Assembly (NCBI RefSeq): GCF_023155095.1
Contig: NZ_JAKNDA010000001.1
Coordinates: 737,365 to 801,364, forward strand
Source: Idiomarina aminovorans
GTDB lineage: Bacteria > Pseudomonadota > Gammaproteobacteria > Enterobacterales > Alteromonadaceae
Reading direction: 5' to 3'
DNA: 64,000 nt
This document shows, in pieces, positions 39,186 to 56,052 of the stretch. Below the pieces are notes generated by a model. It saw nothing but the letters and a program-made list of their open reading frames with translations. It was not told where the DNA came from and did not search any database. The translations under genes and the position numbers were made by a program. Positions within the stretch are counted from its first letter, which is position 1. Each line of letters starts with the position of its first letter.

Positions 39186-40274
39186 GCTTTTATTCCGTTT
39201 GGGAAACACTCAGTTGGGACGATATTCGCCTGCAGCTATACAGTAAAACCCGCAAAGATGTTGAAGTGGCTTTGAGCAAACAGCAACTCAATACCGATGA
39301 TTTTATGGCATTGCTGTCACCCGCAGCAGAACCTTACCTGCCCGCCATGGCGCAGCGCTCGCAGCAACTGACCCGGCAACGCTTCGGTAATACCTTGCAG
39401 CTGTTTATTCCGCTGTATCTGTCTAACCTTTGTGCGAACGACTGCAGCTATTGTGGCTTTTCTATGAGCAACCGGCTGAAGCGCAAAACGCTGTCGCTGG
39501 CTGAAATCGAAGAAGAATGCAGGGCTATAAAAGCCAAAGGCTTTGACACTTTGCTGGTGGTGACCGGCGAACATGAGAGTAAAGTGGGCATCGACTATTT
39601 CCGGCAGGCTTTACCCATTATAAAACGCTATTTCAGTTATGTGATGTTTGAAGTGCAGCCACTCAGCTCCGACGAGTACCGCGAGCTGCGTCAACTGGGA
39701 CTGGATTCGGTGATGGTCTATCAGGAAACCTATCAGGCCAATACCTACGCTAAGCATCACTTAAAGGGAAAAAAACGTGATTTTCGCTGGCGACTGGAAA
39801 CGCCCGATCGTCTGGGCGAATGCAGCATTGATAAAATGGGGTTAGGTTCGCTGATTGGACTGGAGGACTGGCGCATCGACAGCACTTTCACTGCCATTCA
39901 TCTGGAGTATCTGAAGCGGCGCTACTGGCGCAGTCGCTATTCACTTTCTTTTCCACGATTGCGCCCGTGCGCTGGCGGTGTCGATAACATACAGAGCATG
40001 TCTGATAAGCAACTGGTTCAGCTAATTTGTGCGTATCGGCTGCGCTTTCCGGAAGTTGAACTCAGCCTTTCCACCCGCGAAGAGCAAAGTCTGCGTGATG
40101 GATTATTTAATTTAGGCGTGACATCGGTCAGCGCCGAATCAAAGACTCAACCCGGTGGTTACGCAAATGAACAACACGAGCTCGAGCAGTTTTCCATTGA
40201 TGATGACAGAACCGTCAACGAGGTCGCTAAAGCGATAAAAGCGAAAGGATTACAACCGGTATGGCAGGACTGGC

Positions 40275-42219
<1,945 letters not shown>

Positions 42220-42237
42220 TCATCATTAGCCGGGTTA

Positions 42238-43890
<1,653 letters not shown>

Positions 43891-44037
43891 TCAGAGCAAA
43901 TTTGGGATTGGATTCAGACGGGAAAGTAGTATACCGAAAGACGCCCGTAACAACAAATAAAAAGCGCATAACCTAGTCATTAGCAAAGCACTTTTGATAG
44001 TATTACGCCAGTCAAAATACACCCTCGGAGTTATTTA

Positions 44038-44685
44038 ATGTCATCATGCTGTGATAGTTCTTGCAGTAGTACAGCTCAGGCACAAATGGACAAAACACAA
44101 AAGCGATTGTTGTGGACAGTCCTACTTCTTAACGGCGTGATGTTCTTTGTTGAATTTACCGCAGGATGGCTCGCCGAATCGAGCGGTCTGATTGCCGACT
44201 CACTGGATATGCTGGCTGATACACTCGTTTATGCAGTCAGCCTGTACGCTGTGGGAAAAGCTATAAAATACAAAGCCAATGCCGCGATTTTTAACGGCAC
44301 ACTGCAAACCGTATTAGCGTTTGTAGTATTGGCAGACGTGCTGCAACGATTAGTGTTTGGCAGTCAGCCTAACGCGAATATGATGCTTTGGATCGCTTTT
44401 CTCGCTCTTGCCGTTAATGTCTTGTGTTTTGCCCTGCTATACAGCTCGCGTAATGGCGATATTAATATTCGCGCCAGCTGGATTTGCTCCCGCAATGACA
44501 TGCTGATGAATAGCGGTGTGATTATCTCTGCACTGCTAGTCGCCCAGCTTGATATGGCCTGGCCGGATTTAGTCATCGCCACCGCTATTGCTTTAATTGT
44601 GCTGCGCTCAGCAATCCGCATTATTCACGACGCCCGCGCCGTGAAAGCCGGTGAGAAAACTGATATTTCTGGATGTTGCGGGTAA
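44038..44685 (+). CDS. CDF-like cation transporter with Cys-rich termini
   Basis: The 215-aa protein has about six membrane helices and resembles cation diffusion facilitators but has no C-terminal cytosolic metal domain. The site in helix 2 is Asp57-x3-Asp61 (DSLDMLAD). In helix 5 the usual His/Asp-x3-Asp appears as Cys150-x3-Asp154 (CSRND). The N-terminus has a CC...C cluster (MSSCCDSSC) and the C-terminus ends SGCCG. These cysteines suggest a thiophilic metal rather than Zn or Mn. It is monocistronic and converges on the czcCBA-type operon. Confidence 0.8.
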   Translation: MSSCCDSSCSSTAQAQMDKTQKRLLWTVLLLNGVMFFVEFTAGWLAESSGLIADSLDMLADTLVYAVSLYAVGKAIKYKANAAIFNGTLQTVLAFVVLADVLQRLVFGSQPNANMMLWIAFLALAVNVLCFALLYSSRNGDINIRASWICSRNDMLMNSGVIISALLVAQLDMAWPDLVIATAIALIVLRSAIRIIHDARAVKAGEKTDISGCCG

Positions 44686-44687
44686 CT

Positions 44688-44718
44688 AAAAAGCACGCCG
44701 TTTAACGGGCGTGCTTTT
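44688..44718. terminator. Bidirectional terminator between CDF-like gene and czcA
   Basis: AAAAGCACGCC / GGCGTGCTTTT arms with a 7-8-nt loop lie between two converging genes, with T-rich tails in both directions. Confidence 0.88.
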
Positions 44719-44734
44719 GAATAAGCCTTATTAA

Positions 44735-48778
<4,044 letters not shown>

Positions 48779-48782
<4 letters not shown>

Positions 48783-50038
48783 TGCGGTTCTCCTAAAAAT
48801 GCTTGTCCGGTCATACGCTCCAGTTGAATCACATCACTGTAAATGGTGTGCTCCCGTGAAATTCTTTGATACTCGAGCTCGGCTAGCTCATTCTGCGCAT
48901 CCAGTACCTGCAATAGCGAGTGGGTACCACGCATATAGCCCTTATTCGTTTGTTCAAGAAGTTGCTGTGCCAGTGGCAATAATGTGTTTTTCACTTTAGT
49001 CAGGTAGCTTTGATGGGTTTGCAGGCTGTTTACTAACGCCAGTGCCAAAGAGCGTAATTGAGTCCGCACCAGCTTTTGTTGTTGCAAGTTTGACTGATGC
49101 AGCACCCGGCGCTGCTTAATTCGCCCTATGTTCGGGTTCTGCAACTGAAGCGGCATTGAAGCTTCCACGACAAAACCGGTATCGTCTAACTGGTTGTTAT
49201 AACGCAAGCCAAGACCCAGGCTTAAATCCGAGGATGAATCGGCTTTCAGGGCTTTAGCCTGAGCGCGTAATAAGCGTTCAGAATCTAACAACCGCAAATA
49301 TTCGGGAGCCTTATTTACGGCACGTAAAGCCTCTGACTTTTCCGGCAAACTCAAAGGAAAACGAAAATGCCCTGACACTTGTTGAAAGTCAGGCTCCTCA
49401 GCCCACATAGCGCTGAGCTTTGCTTGCGCCTGAGCTAACTTGCCTTTCATTTCATCTCTATCCGTTAGCTGCCGTTCACGTTGTAATTGAATTCGTGTTA
49501 CTTCAGAGTGAGCCACGGCTCCGGCTTCGGAACGCTCGCGAGCCGTTTTTAAAAGGCTCTCAGTTCGGTGAAGCTGCTTTTTGCTGAGATTGATCAACTC
49601 TTGCAACTTCATGAGCTGGTAAAAGCGTTGCGTAGTTTGCGCCAGCACCTCAATACGCTGGTATTCAAACTCTGCTTGTTGCACTTTTTCCTCAGCGGTG
49701 GCTGCATTAACGCGCTGTTGGCGTTTTCCTCCCAATTCAATGACCTGAGAAAACGACAAGGTCATCTGCGCATTATCCAGACCAGAGTTTTCGCCCGAAC
49801 CGGCAAAGTTTTCGACTTCCAGTCCAACTTTCGGATTAGGCGAAAATTCAGCCTGCAGAGTTAACGCCTCAGCCGCCTGCCGTTGGTATTCGTACTTTTG
49901 TAAATCAGGGTTACTCTTTAGCGTGCGGCTTAAGGCATCGCTTAAGGTTAGATCAGACGCGGCAGCATTAACCGGGAGCACCAATAAGATACCCAAAAAC
50001 GCTACCACGAAGCTCAAACGCTTCATGTTTTTCTCCAA
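48779..50038 (-). CDS. czcC: RND outer-membrane factor, CzcC (TolC-like) type
   Basis: The 419-aa protein has a signal peptide ending near VNAAA and two long coiled-coil OEP domains (about 45-220 and 250-405). It forms the outer-membrane duct of the metal pump. It is first of the three pump genes and overlaps the adaptor gene. The 107-aa gene upstream lies 36 bp away and may be co-transcribed. Confidence 0.9.
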
Positions 50039-50074
50039 TAGTTCGTTATTTAGAAATGACAGTAAAAATGGAGA

Positions 50075-50398
50075 TTAAGCGTTTGGTGGGGGAACCGGCG
50101 GTTGGTGAGCTAAGCTTTTATCAAAAGTAACGGACGTTGGCTGCGCATCGGTAATAACAGGGCAGGCAGAAAAACAAATACCGTAACCGGTAATGCAACT
50201 AACGTGTGCGTGAAACTGATGATCATGGCTAACCTCATGACTTGCCTCAGAATCGGAACGATGCTCTAAATCATGGTTAGTATCAAACACAATATCCACG
50301 CTGCTGTGGCTTGAGTCTTCCATATGACCCACCGCCGCCGCACAGGTGAAAAAACTGTGTATCAGTATGACAGTAATAAGTAACCATGGGATTTTCAT
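50075..50398 (-). CDS. Small His/Cys-rich secreted protein (CzcI-like)
   Basis: The 107-aa protein has a signal peptide (to about residue 22), a His/Asp/Ser-rich middle with several His-x-x-His spacings (HEVSHDHQFHAH) and a four-Cys segment (SCITGYGICFSACPV). Composition and position upstream of a Czc operon recall CzcI, a proposed periplasmic metal sensor or buffer. Homology is not certain. Its start lies just behind a large inverted repeat. Confidence 0.55.
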   Translation of the reverse strand: MKIPWLLITVILIHSFFTCAAAVGHMEDSSHSSVDIVFDTNHDLEHRSDSEASHEVSHDHQFHAHVSCITGYGICFSACPVITDAQPTSVTFDKSLAHQPPVPPPNA

Positions 50399-50409
50399 GC
50401 CCGCTACTT

Positions 50410-50455
50410 TATCGAATTTAAACCATGAGCACCAGCACCGAGTTTAAATTCGATA
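50410..50455. repeat. 14-bp perfect inverted repeat before the CzcI-like gene
   Basis: TATCGAATTTAAAC at 50410-50423 is repeated inverted as GTTTAAATTCGATA at 50442-50455 with an 18-nt spacer. It ends 12 bp before the ATG of the CzcI-like gene and lies 22 bp past the PHP gene. There is no T-run, so an operator or a 5'-UTR hairpin is more likely than a terminator. Confidence 0.7.
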
Positions 50456-50476
50456 GCTCAAGATATCGAAGACTCA

Positions 50477-52711
50477 CTATGGTATCCACACAGGATTCGT
50501 CCAGGCCATACTGCCGTCTTTATCTTCAACTTCCAGACTCACCCAGGTTTCAGCTTCCTCTGGAATTGATAAAGTCAGCTCGAGTTTCTGTGGTGCGTCT
50601 TCCGGGGTAATCGTTTTGATGATTTCGCCACCGTGACTGAGCATGCGCACTTCTTTTACGCCATCCACTGCAACAACTTTTACCGGCCATTCATCGCCCG
50701 TCTGTGCCTGCTCGCCAAACATAATTTTTTGCGGGTATAAAATAGGCCCTTGTGTCGCATAACCATGGCCGGCTTTCAGAGCTTTAGCAAAGTTGAGCGG
50801 TGTCAGTTCACCAGCCACATGAGCCATCATCCGAATACTGCCCGATAACTGGTTCCAGGCGTCATGTGTATCAGTGCCGGCAGTGAAGTACATTGCTTCG
50901 CCGTTATCCCACAGTTCGTGGGCTTTTTTCAATGTCGGTTCGTTATCAACGGCAATATTCAGCTCTAACAAATCAAAGGCATCGGTTGCGCCACCGGGCA
51001 CATTGTTATTTGCCAGATTGGTATAGTAACCATAGTCGTTAAAAGGATGATTCATGGGAATGACTTCCGCTCCCATAGCCTTCATGTCCTTAACCAGAGC
51101 TTGCACATCGTCGGTGCCCGGATCCGCAGTCAGTTTAGCATCTGCATCTATAGGAAACGGGTTCATATGGCCCCAGGAGGGTGACACTTCAATGGATGGA
51201 ATAAAAGGAACCTTACGCTGAGCAGACAGTTCACTGAATATTTCCTGATTAACCGTAGAGTCATGCTCACTGATAAAGGTCAAATCCAGTGCTGCAGCTA
51301 ACTGAGAGCGCACCACGGTTTCTGGGGGTGTTACGGCCTCTAAAATATTGCCGTGATGGTGCAGATCGGCTCCGTACCAGTGTTGTTGGTTAGGATAAGT
51401 CACCTGCTCTATCTTGACGTTTTGCTGACTGGTTTTACCAGACGCCAGTTTCACATCTAACGTTTTCATCTGGCTGATAAAGCCCGCACCAGAGTCTATA
51501 CTTATGGTGTACTCGCCGGGCGCCAGCTCTATTTTTGCCTGACCGATTGGCAACAGTTCAGTAAAGAAGGAACGTTTACCCAGAAACGCAACAGGCGGCT
51601 CCTGGCCTTCAACAATACTAACACGTGCATCTTTAGCTATGCCTGAGCTTGCCTCTTCGACACTCACAGAGAGTGTTCCCGGTGCTGCCAGGTTAGTGAA
51701 ATTTAGTGTTTGTGTGCCGTCAGCCTTAACTTTGATATTTTCTACTTCACTGTTCGCGTGACCGGTGGCAGTACCGTAAACCTGATATTCACCTTGCGGC
51801 AACGCTATGCTGTATTCACCCTCTTTAGCTAAGGTCCAGCCATACAGTTCATTTTCTTTTTCGATTATAACAATGGCGTCATCCGGAATGCTGCCCTCGT
51901 TTGCACGCAATTGTCCGGTAATGCTCCCGGTTGGCTCGCCACGGCGTTTCGCCTCCGCTTCAACCACAGGCGCAAGATCACCATTTGGCACAACTTGTAA
52001 CTCAGCTTCAAAGGTTCGGCTTTCACCGGCTTTAAGACTATGCCCGAGATACATATCACGACCGCCGTAGGTATTGCGGTCAAAATATGGCGCATGCAGC
52101 GCAAAAACCCAGTCTCTGTCATAGCCTACCGTGCGATCCGATAGGGTTTTATTGGGGCTGACGGCTCCGTCTTCCCCCAGGCCGGGCACCGCAAACATAG
52201 TGCCCGCATCTGGCCATAGCGTGAACCCCGAAGTTAGCTCAAGCTTGTCTTTCCCCTGGTTCGTCATCACCGTCTTTAATTCAATAGCATCAGAACCGGA
52301 AGCCAAAGTGTACCAAGTGGTTATATCGACGTTACCAAAATTACGGCTTACTTTAATGACGGCTCTTTCATTCGTGTTTTCAATAATATACACAGACTTG
52401 CGACTGTTCGGCCAGGCAGACCAGCTATTGGGTATAAAGTCAGCAAAAGCTATGCGATCAAGATCCAATTGACCGTTTTTCACCGCGGCTAAATCAACCA
52501 AAGCACCACGCGGAACGCCCCACGGCGCACTTGATTCGACCGCTAATGCGAATGCAAGGTGTTCATTGCTTACGGTAATGTCTTGTAGGTGGGTAGCTTC
52601 GCCATCCGGAATCATCGTTTTGCCAGTGGTGACGGTGACATCCGCATATGTAAGGGAGCTTAGCATTGAGCCCAATAAGAATGTTATCGCTGTGCTTTTA
52701 AAAATTCGCAT
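50477..52711 (-). CDS. Secreted PHP-domain metallohydrolase (CehA/McbA-like)
   Basis: The 744-aa protein has a signal peptide (cleaved near TYA). Then come beta-rich and carboxypeptidase-regulatory-like domains (about 270-440) and a C-terminal PHP domain (about 455-700). Metal ligands are seen in ADLHHHG, FISEHDS, MNHPFND and TAGTDTH. CehA-type enzymes hydrolyse esters or carbamates, and others are phosphoesterases; the substrate here is unknown. It is a single gene with a 20-bp palindrome upstream that suggests a TetR-type regulator. Confidence 0.8.
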   Translation of the reverse strand: MRIFKSTAITFLLGSMLSSLTYADVTVTTGKTMIPDGEATHLQDITVSNEHLAFALAVESSAPWGVPRGALVDLAAVKNGQLDLDRIAFADFIPNSWSAWPNSRKSVYIIENTNERAVIKVSRNFGNVDITTWYTLASGSDAIELKTVMTNQGKDKLELTSGFTLWPDAGTMFAVPGLGEDGAVSPNKTLSDRTVGYDRDWVFALHAPYFDRNTYGGRDMYLGHSLKAGESRTFEAELQVVPNGDLAPVVEAEAKRRGEPTGSITGQLRANEGSIPDDAIVIIEKENELYGWTLAKEGEYSIALPQGEYQVYGTATGHANSEVENIKVKADGTQTLNFTNLAAPGTLSVSVEEASSGIAKDARVSIVEGQEPPVAFLGKRSFFTELLPIGQAKIELAPGEYTISIDSGAGFISQMKTLDVKLASGKTSQQNVKIEQVTYPNQQHWYGADLHHHGNILEAVTPPETVVRSQLAAALDLTFISEHDSTVNQEIFSELSAQRKVPFIPSIEVSPSWGHMNPFPIDADAKLTADPGTDDVQALVKDMKAMGAEVIPMNHPFNDYGYYTNLANNNVPGGATDAFDLLELNIAVDNEPTLKKAHELWDNGEAMYFTAGTDTHDAWNQLSGSIRMMAHVAGELTPLNFAKALKAGHGYATQGPILYPQKIMFGEQAQTGDEWPVKVVAVDGVKEVRMLSHGGEIIKTITPEDAPQKLELTLSIPEEAETWVSLEVEDKDGSMAWTNPVWIP

Positions 52712-52771
52712 GAAATGACTGCCTTTATAACCAGAGTATTGTTCGAGCTTTGAATGGTATTGTGCTTTAAA

Positions 52772-52791
52772 TTAATTGAACGTTCAATTAA
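52772..52791. promoter_or_regulatory. 20-bp perfect palindrome, candidate TetR-family operator
   Basis: The sequence TTAATTGAACGTTCAATTAA is fully palindromic and contains the TTGAACGTTCAA core that is common to TetR-family operators. It lies 61-80 bp before the start of the PHP gene, where a repressor would act. No regulator gene is adjacent. Confidence 0.6.
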
Positions 52792-52874
52792 CTAATAGCA
52801 GAGAATGAATCGCGGCAATGTACTAATAGTGTCCTCGCCCTTCTAATATATGGCTTTGCTGGATGTTTTAGTTA

Positions 52875-53252
52875 TTATGGTTGTTGACGGTAGAACTGAC
52901 ACAATAACCGATAAACCTCAGGCATGTGTTCTTTCATGTTTTTTGGCGCTTCAAAAAACGTTTCGCTGCAAACCGCAAAGAACTCGGCGAGATTGGTCAG
53001 CGAATAGCCATCTATTGGCAAGGGTTGATGGGTATGTAAGTCATTTTTCAGCCGGTTCCAGGCGGCGGAAAAAATATCATGCCATTCACCCGGTCGCATA
53101 TCGGGATGTATTGGCGGTGCGCCGTTAGCACCGTCACGCAGCATATCCAGTTTATGAGCAAACTCATGAATCACAACATTGCTGGCTTTGCCATTGCGAG
53201 TATAAGGTCCAGTGTGACATACCGACTGCCAAAATCGACTTCCTTCGTTACA
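52875..53252 (-). pseudogene. 5'-truncated MtfA-like zinc peptidase fragment
   Basis: Only the C-terminal half of an MtfA/M90 peptidase is present. The zinc motif HEFAHKLD is intact, followed by PDMRPGEWHDIF, LAEFFAVCSETFF and LCQFYRQQP. Full-length MtfA is about 265 aa; here roughly 125 codons remain, opening directly after the DUF3325 stop in the same frame. The N-terminal region is lost, apparently at the junction with the upstream operon. The internal ATG at 53174 would give a 99-aa product but not a full fold. Confidence 0.75.
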
Positions 53253-53552
53253 CTACTGCCTGCAGCTTTTACGAGCTTGGACACGCTGTTTCCGTAAGGC
53301 TATTAGCGCAGAAATAAACAGTGAAGCAAAGGTTAGAATACCAAACCATGCCAGTATTCCGTCTATCGGATTGGGCATTAAGCTTGTACAGACTAGAGCA
53401 ATACTGAGCAGGATAAAACCGGTGATTTTATAACTTTGCTCTGCACGTTGGCTTAAAGGTTTCAAATAAAATAGCTTACGGTGACGGGCTGTCACAATAC
53501 ACAATAGCCAAAAACCCACCAAACTAAGCAACCAAATAATGACGGATATCAT
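53253..53552 (-). CDS. DUF3325 membrane protein
   Basis: The 99-aa protein has three hydrophobic helices and matches DUF3325, a small family found in operons with DUF3649 and PepSY membrane proteins near siderophore receptors. The function is unknown. It overlaps the DUF3649 gene by 4 nt. Its 3' end adjoins the mtfA fragment. Confidence 0.8.
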   Translation of the reverse strand: MISVIIWLLSLVGFWLLCIVTARHRKLFYLKPLSQRAEQSYKITGFILLSIALVCTSLMPNPIDGILAWFGILTFASLFISALIALRKQRVQARKSCRQ

Positions 53553-53896
53553 GATGTCACCTCACTGGGCGCTGCTAACTGACCCGAATTGTGAGTTTGC
53601 AGCTGCGTAAAGCCAATAGACAAGGCAATTCCAAAAACCAACAGTATAAGGCTTGTTTTCAGTAGTTTTCGAGTGGCTATAATCCACATAACTAACCCAC
53701 AGTAGACACCAAAGCTCAGCAACATCATCCACAACAAGCTTGTCGCTTTGTTCCAGCCGAAAAGCCATAAAAACAGCTCAGGTGTAAAAACCGTAACAAT
53801 GAGAGTAAAAATAAACCCGCCGAAAGTCGCCAGCATAATGCGGTAGGTTATCTCCAGCCGGGTCGGTGCATTGGCTTCCTTTTTTCCAAATATCAT
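53549..53896 (-). CDS. DUF3649 membrane protein
   Basis: The 115-aa protein has three predicted helices and matches DUF3649, sometimes annotated as an iron-uptake accessory protein. It overlaps PepSY upstream and DUF3325 downstream by 4 nt each. Co-regulation by iron is inferred from the Fur box before the operon. Confidence 0.8.
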   Translation of the reverse strand: MIFGKKEANAPTRLEITYRIMLATFGGFIFTLIVTVFTPELFLWLFGWNKATSLLWMMLLSFGVYCGLVMWIIATRKLLKTSLILLVFGIALSIGFTQLQTHNSGQLAAPSEVTS

Positions 53897-55419
53897 TTTG
53901 CACTCTCCTTTTTATCTTCCTTTCGGAATAAGTATCGGGTCAGTCCTAAAAAGAAGATGGCCATAACCCAAAAGCTGATGTCCATGCCAAACAAGGGCCA
54001 GTCGCGAGGGTACTGGTAACTTGCCAAATGGCTCGATACCGTGGCAAAACTAACGAAGGGTAAACTGAGATAAGCCACACCATTGATTAATGCGCCATCT
54101 CTCCATGTATGTTTTGCACCGCGAAGCAACGGATAAACAATCATGAACAGCCAGGCAAAAAAGAAGCAGCCTATTTCCAGTTCCGCACGATTATCTGCAC
54201 TGACAGAAAGCAACCGGTTACTAAGGAAGTAAACGGCAACGGCAAGTGGCAGCCCCATAATAAAACCAGCGTTTAGCCCGCTGACTAAGTAATGACCAAA
54301 AGAAAGACCGCCTGCGGCTTGCAGTTTTTTCTTTCGCTTTTCAAACCATAGCACTAAACCACTGGCTATCATCAATGTGCCCAGAATTCCCGAAAAGAAG
54401 TACAACCAGCGCAGTTGTGTGTCGGCGAAACGCCCGGCATGCAGGCCTATCATGGTGCGTCGTGTCAGTTCTGCGCTATTTTCAACAGGCTGGGCATGCA
54501 ACTGCTCGCCACTGACGGCTGAATAAGTCAGTGTCGTATAGTCAGACATGAGCGATTGGGTAGGCGCTTCGAGAAAACGAATGGTGGCATTCTCATCACC
54601 GGGATTACTAATACGGGCCAAACGAATTGGATTACCGTTTATGGCTTCTCGTGCCTTAAAGTAAAGATCCTGCAAGTCAGTTAAAGCTGCACTCTCGCCA
54701 CTTGCCTGTAACGCAGGTGGCTGGGACTGTATGGCGTTAGAAAATTCGCCCCTGTCACCATAACTTAACGATACCGCCGAGGACATGTACATCATCATTA
54801 ATGTCACCAAACCGGTGTAGGTGATCATAAAATGAAAAGGTAAAGCCAGCACCGAGGTGATGGTATGTCCGTCCAGCCAACTACGCGGCCCTTTGCCCGG
54901 TTGAAAGGTGAAAAAATCTTTAAATATTTTTTTATGTATAACAACGCCGGTAACAATTGCTATCAACATAAGCATGGCGCAAAGACCAACCAGCCATCGG
55001 GCCACAATAGTCGGCATATAATGTAAGTCGAAGTGAAAGCGATAAAAAAAGTTTCCGCCGCGAGTCTGGCGCTGCTCAATTTTACTGCCGTTACCATCAA
55101 GAACGGCGTAATCAAAACCACGGCCGCTGCTGGCGTTAGGATCACGCCAAATAACTCTAGTGGTAGTGGAGCGTTCATCCGGCAAAGTAATGGACCAGCC
55201 TGAAGAGTCTGGGGCATGTTCTTCAAGATAACGTTGCGCTTGTGCAACCGCCTTTTCAGGGGTGGCGTTCTGCTTTACTTCGGGCAGCATCCATTGAGTA
55301 ATTTCGAGTTGAAAATAGGCTAATGTTCCGGTCAGAAAGACCGCAAATAAAATCCAGCCCACCACTAAACCAGCCCACGTATGGAGCCAGGTCATACTAT
55401 CTCTGAATCGTGTTTTCAT
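53893..55419 (-). CDS. PepSY-associated transmembrane protein
   Basis: The 508-aa protein belongs to the PepSY_TM/PiuB-like family. It has an N-terminal helix in WLHTWAGLVVGWILF, a periplasmic PepSY-type region (about 40-130), and four or more further helices with conserved His (LHAGRFADTQLRWLYFF; FHFMITYTGLV). Family members are thought to reduce ferric siderophores or support iron uptake in the inner membrane. It is first in a three-gene operon behind a strong Fur-box candidate. Confidence 0.85.
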   Translation of the reverse strand: MKTRFRDSMTWLHTWAGLVVGWILFAVFLTGTLAYFQLEITQWMLPEVKQNATPEKAVAQAQRYLEEHAPDSSGWSITLPDERSTTTRVIWRDPNASSGRGFDYAVLDGNGSKIEQRQTRGGNFFYRFHFDLHYMPTIVARWLVGLCAMLMLIAIVTGVVIHKKIFKDFFTFQPGKGPRSWLDGHTITSVLALPFHFMITYTGLVTLMMMYMSSAVSLSYGDRGEFSNAIQSQPPALQASGESAALTDLQDLYFKAREAINGNPIRLARISNPGDENATIRFLEAPTQSLMSDYTTLTYSAVSGEQLHAQPVENSAELTRRTMIGLHAGRFADTQLRWLYFFSGILGTLMIASGLVLWFEKRKKKLQAAGGLSFGHYLVSGLNAGFIMGLPLAVAVYFLSNRLLSVSADNRAELEIGCFFFAWLFMIVYPLLRGAKHTWRDGALINGVAYLSLPFVSFATVSSHLASYQYPRDWPLFGMDISFWVMAIFFLGLTRYLFRKEDKKESAK

Positions 55420-55477
55420 AATAATGGTGTTTCTTATTTTTGACAGAGCCGTATTAAATCACAAAAAACACAGTAAT

Positions 55478-55496
55478 AAAAACCATTATCATTTGC
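55478..55496 (-). promoter_or_regulatory. Candidate Fur box upstream of the PepSY operon
   Basis: On the minus strand GCAAATGATAATGGTTTTT matches 13 of 19 positions of the Fur consensus by hand count, with an intact AATGATAAT core. It lies 59-77 bp before the PepSY start codon. Confidence 0.7.
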
Positions 55497-55509
55497 ATTA
55501 GAAAGCGCA

Positions 55510-55956
55510 TTAATGCAGCCGCGAACAAGCTGGCTTGTCATATCCAGAAACGGCAGTGTCGCCAACGGTCATCGTCGGGTTATCTGTCTCCCTGTGCATA
55601 AACAGTAGCTGCCGTAACTGACAGGCTTCTCGAAGCAAAGCTACAGCCGCCGGATGCTCTGGCGACAACCTATTCTGCAACTGCTGAAAATTGCGTAACG
55701 CACGGTTTAACAGAGAAATGCAACAGTTCGGGCGACTCTGCCGATAATATGTATCAGCTAGATTCTGTACAGCAATTGACAGGCAAATAATAACCTCGCC
55801 AGCGTCCTCATGTTGCTGTTCAAGAATTTCACTTAAATGTTGCCGTAGCAGCAAAATACTGTTCATGTAGTAATGACTGGCGTTTTGCCATTGCCCCTGT
55901 TCAAACTCATAATTACCGATACGTTGTAACGTTTTCCAATTCTCAATAAGTTCCAT
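55510..55956 (-). CDS. Small helical protein, TPR-like, in Fur-controlled locus
   Basis: The 148-aa protein is all-helical, with TPR-like pairs (IGNYEFEQGQWQNASHYYMNS and AVQNLADTYYRQSRPNCCISLLNRALRNF). I do not recognise a named family. A protein of similar size, OrfX, lies between fumC and sodA in Pseudomonas, and the position next to sodA suggests a comparable iron-starvation role; homology is not shown. It diverges from sodA across a shared Fur-box candidate. Confidence 0.6.
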   Translation of the reverse strand: MELIENWKTLQRIGNYEFEQGQWQNASHYYMNSILLLRQHLSEILEQQHEDAGEVIICLSIAVQNLADTYYRQSRPNCCISLLNRALRNFQQLQNRLSPEHPAAVALLREACQLRQLLFMHRETDNPTMTVGDTAVSGYDKPACSRLH

Positions 55957-56005
55957 AACGACCTCCTGTTTTATTCATCAGCATGCCTTGCAATTTAATT
56001 AAATG

Positions 56006-56024
56006 CAAATGATAATGATTGCCG
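56006..56024 (+). promoter_or_regulatory. Candidate Fur box between orfX-like gene and sodA
   Basis: GCAAATGATAATGATTGCC matches 14 of 19 positions of the Fur consensus by hand count. It lies 29-47 bp before the sodA ATG and about 50 bp before the divergent gene, so one site could control both. Confidence 0.75.
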
Positions 56025-56052
56025 TTAACTTCACCTTTATAAGGAGTAAACT

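Noticed and set aside
50477..52711. CRISPR or other short repeat arrays
   Set aside because: No regularly spaced direct repeats were seen here or elsewhere in the window.
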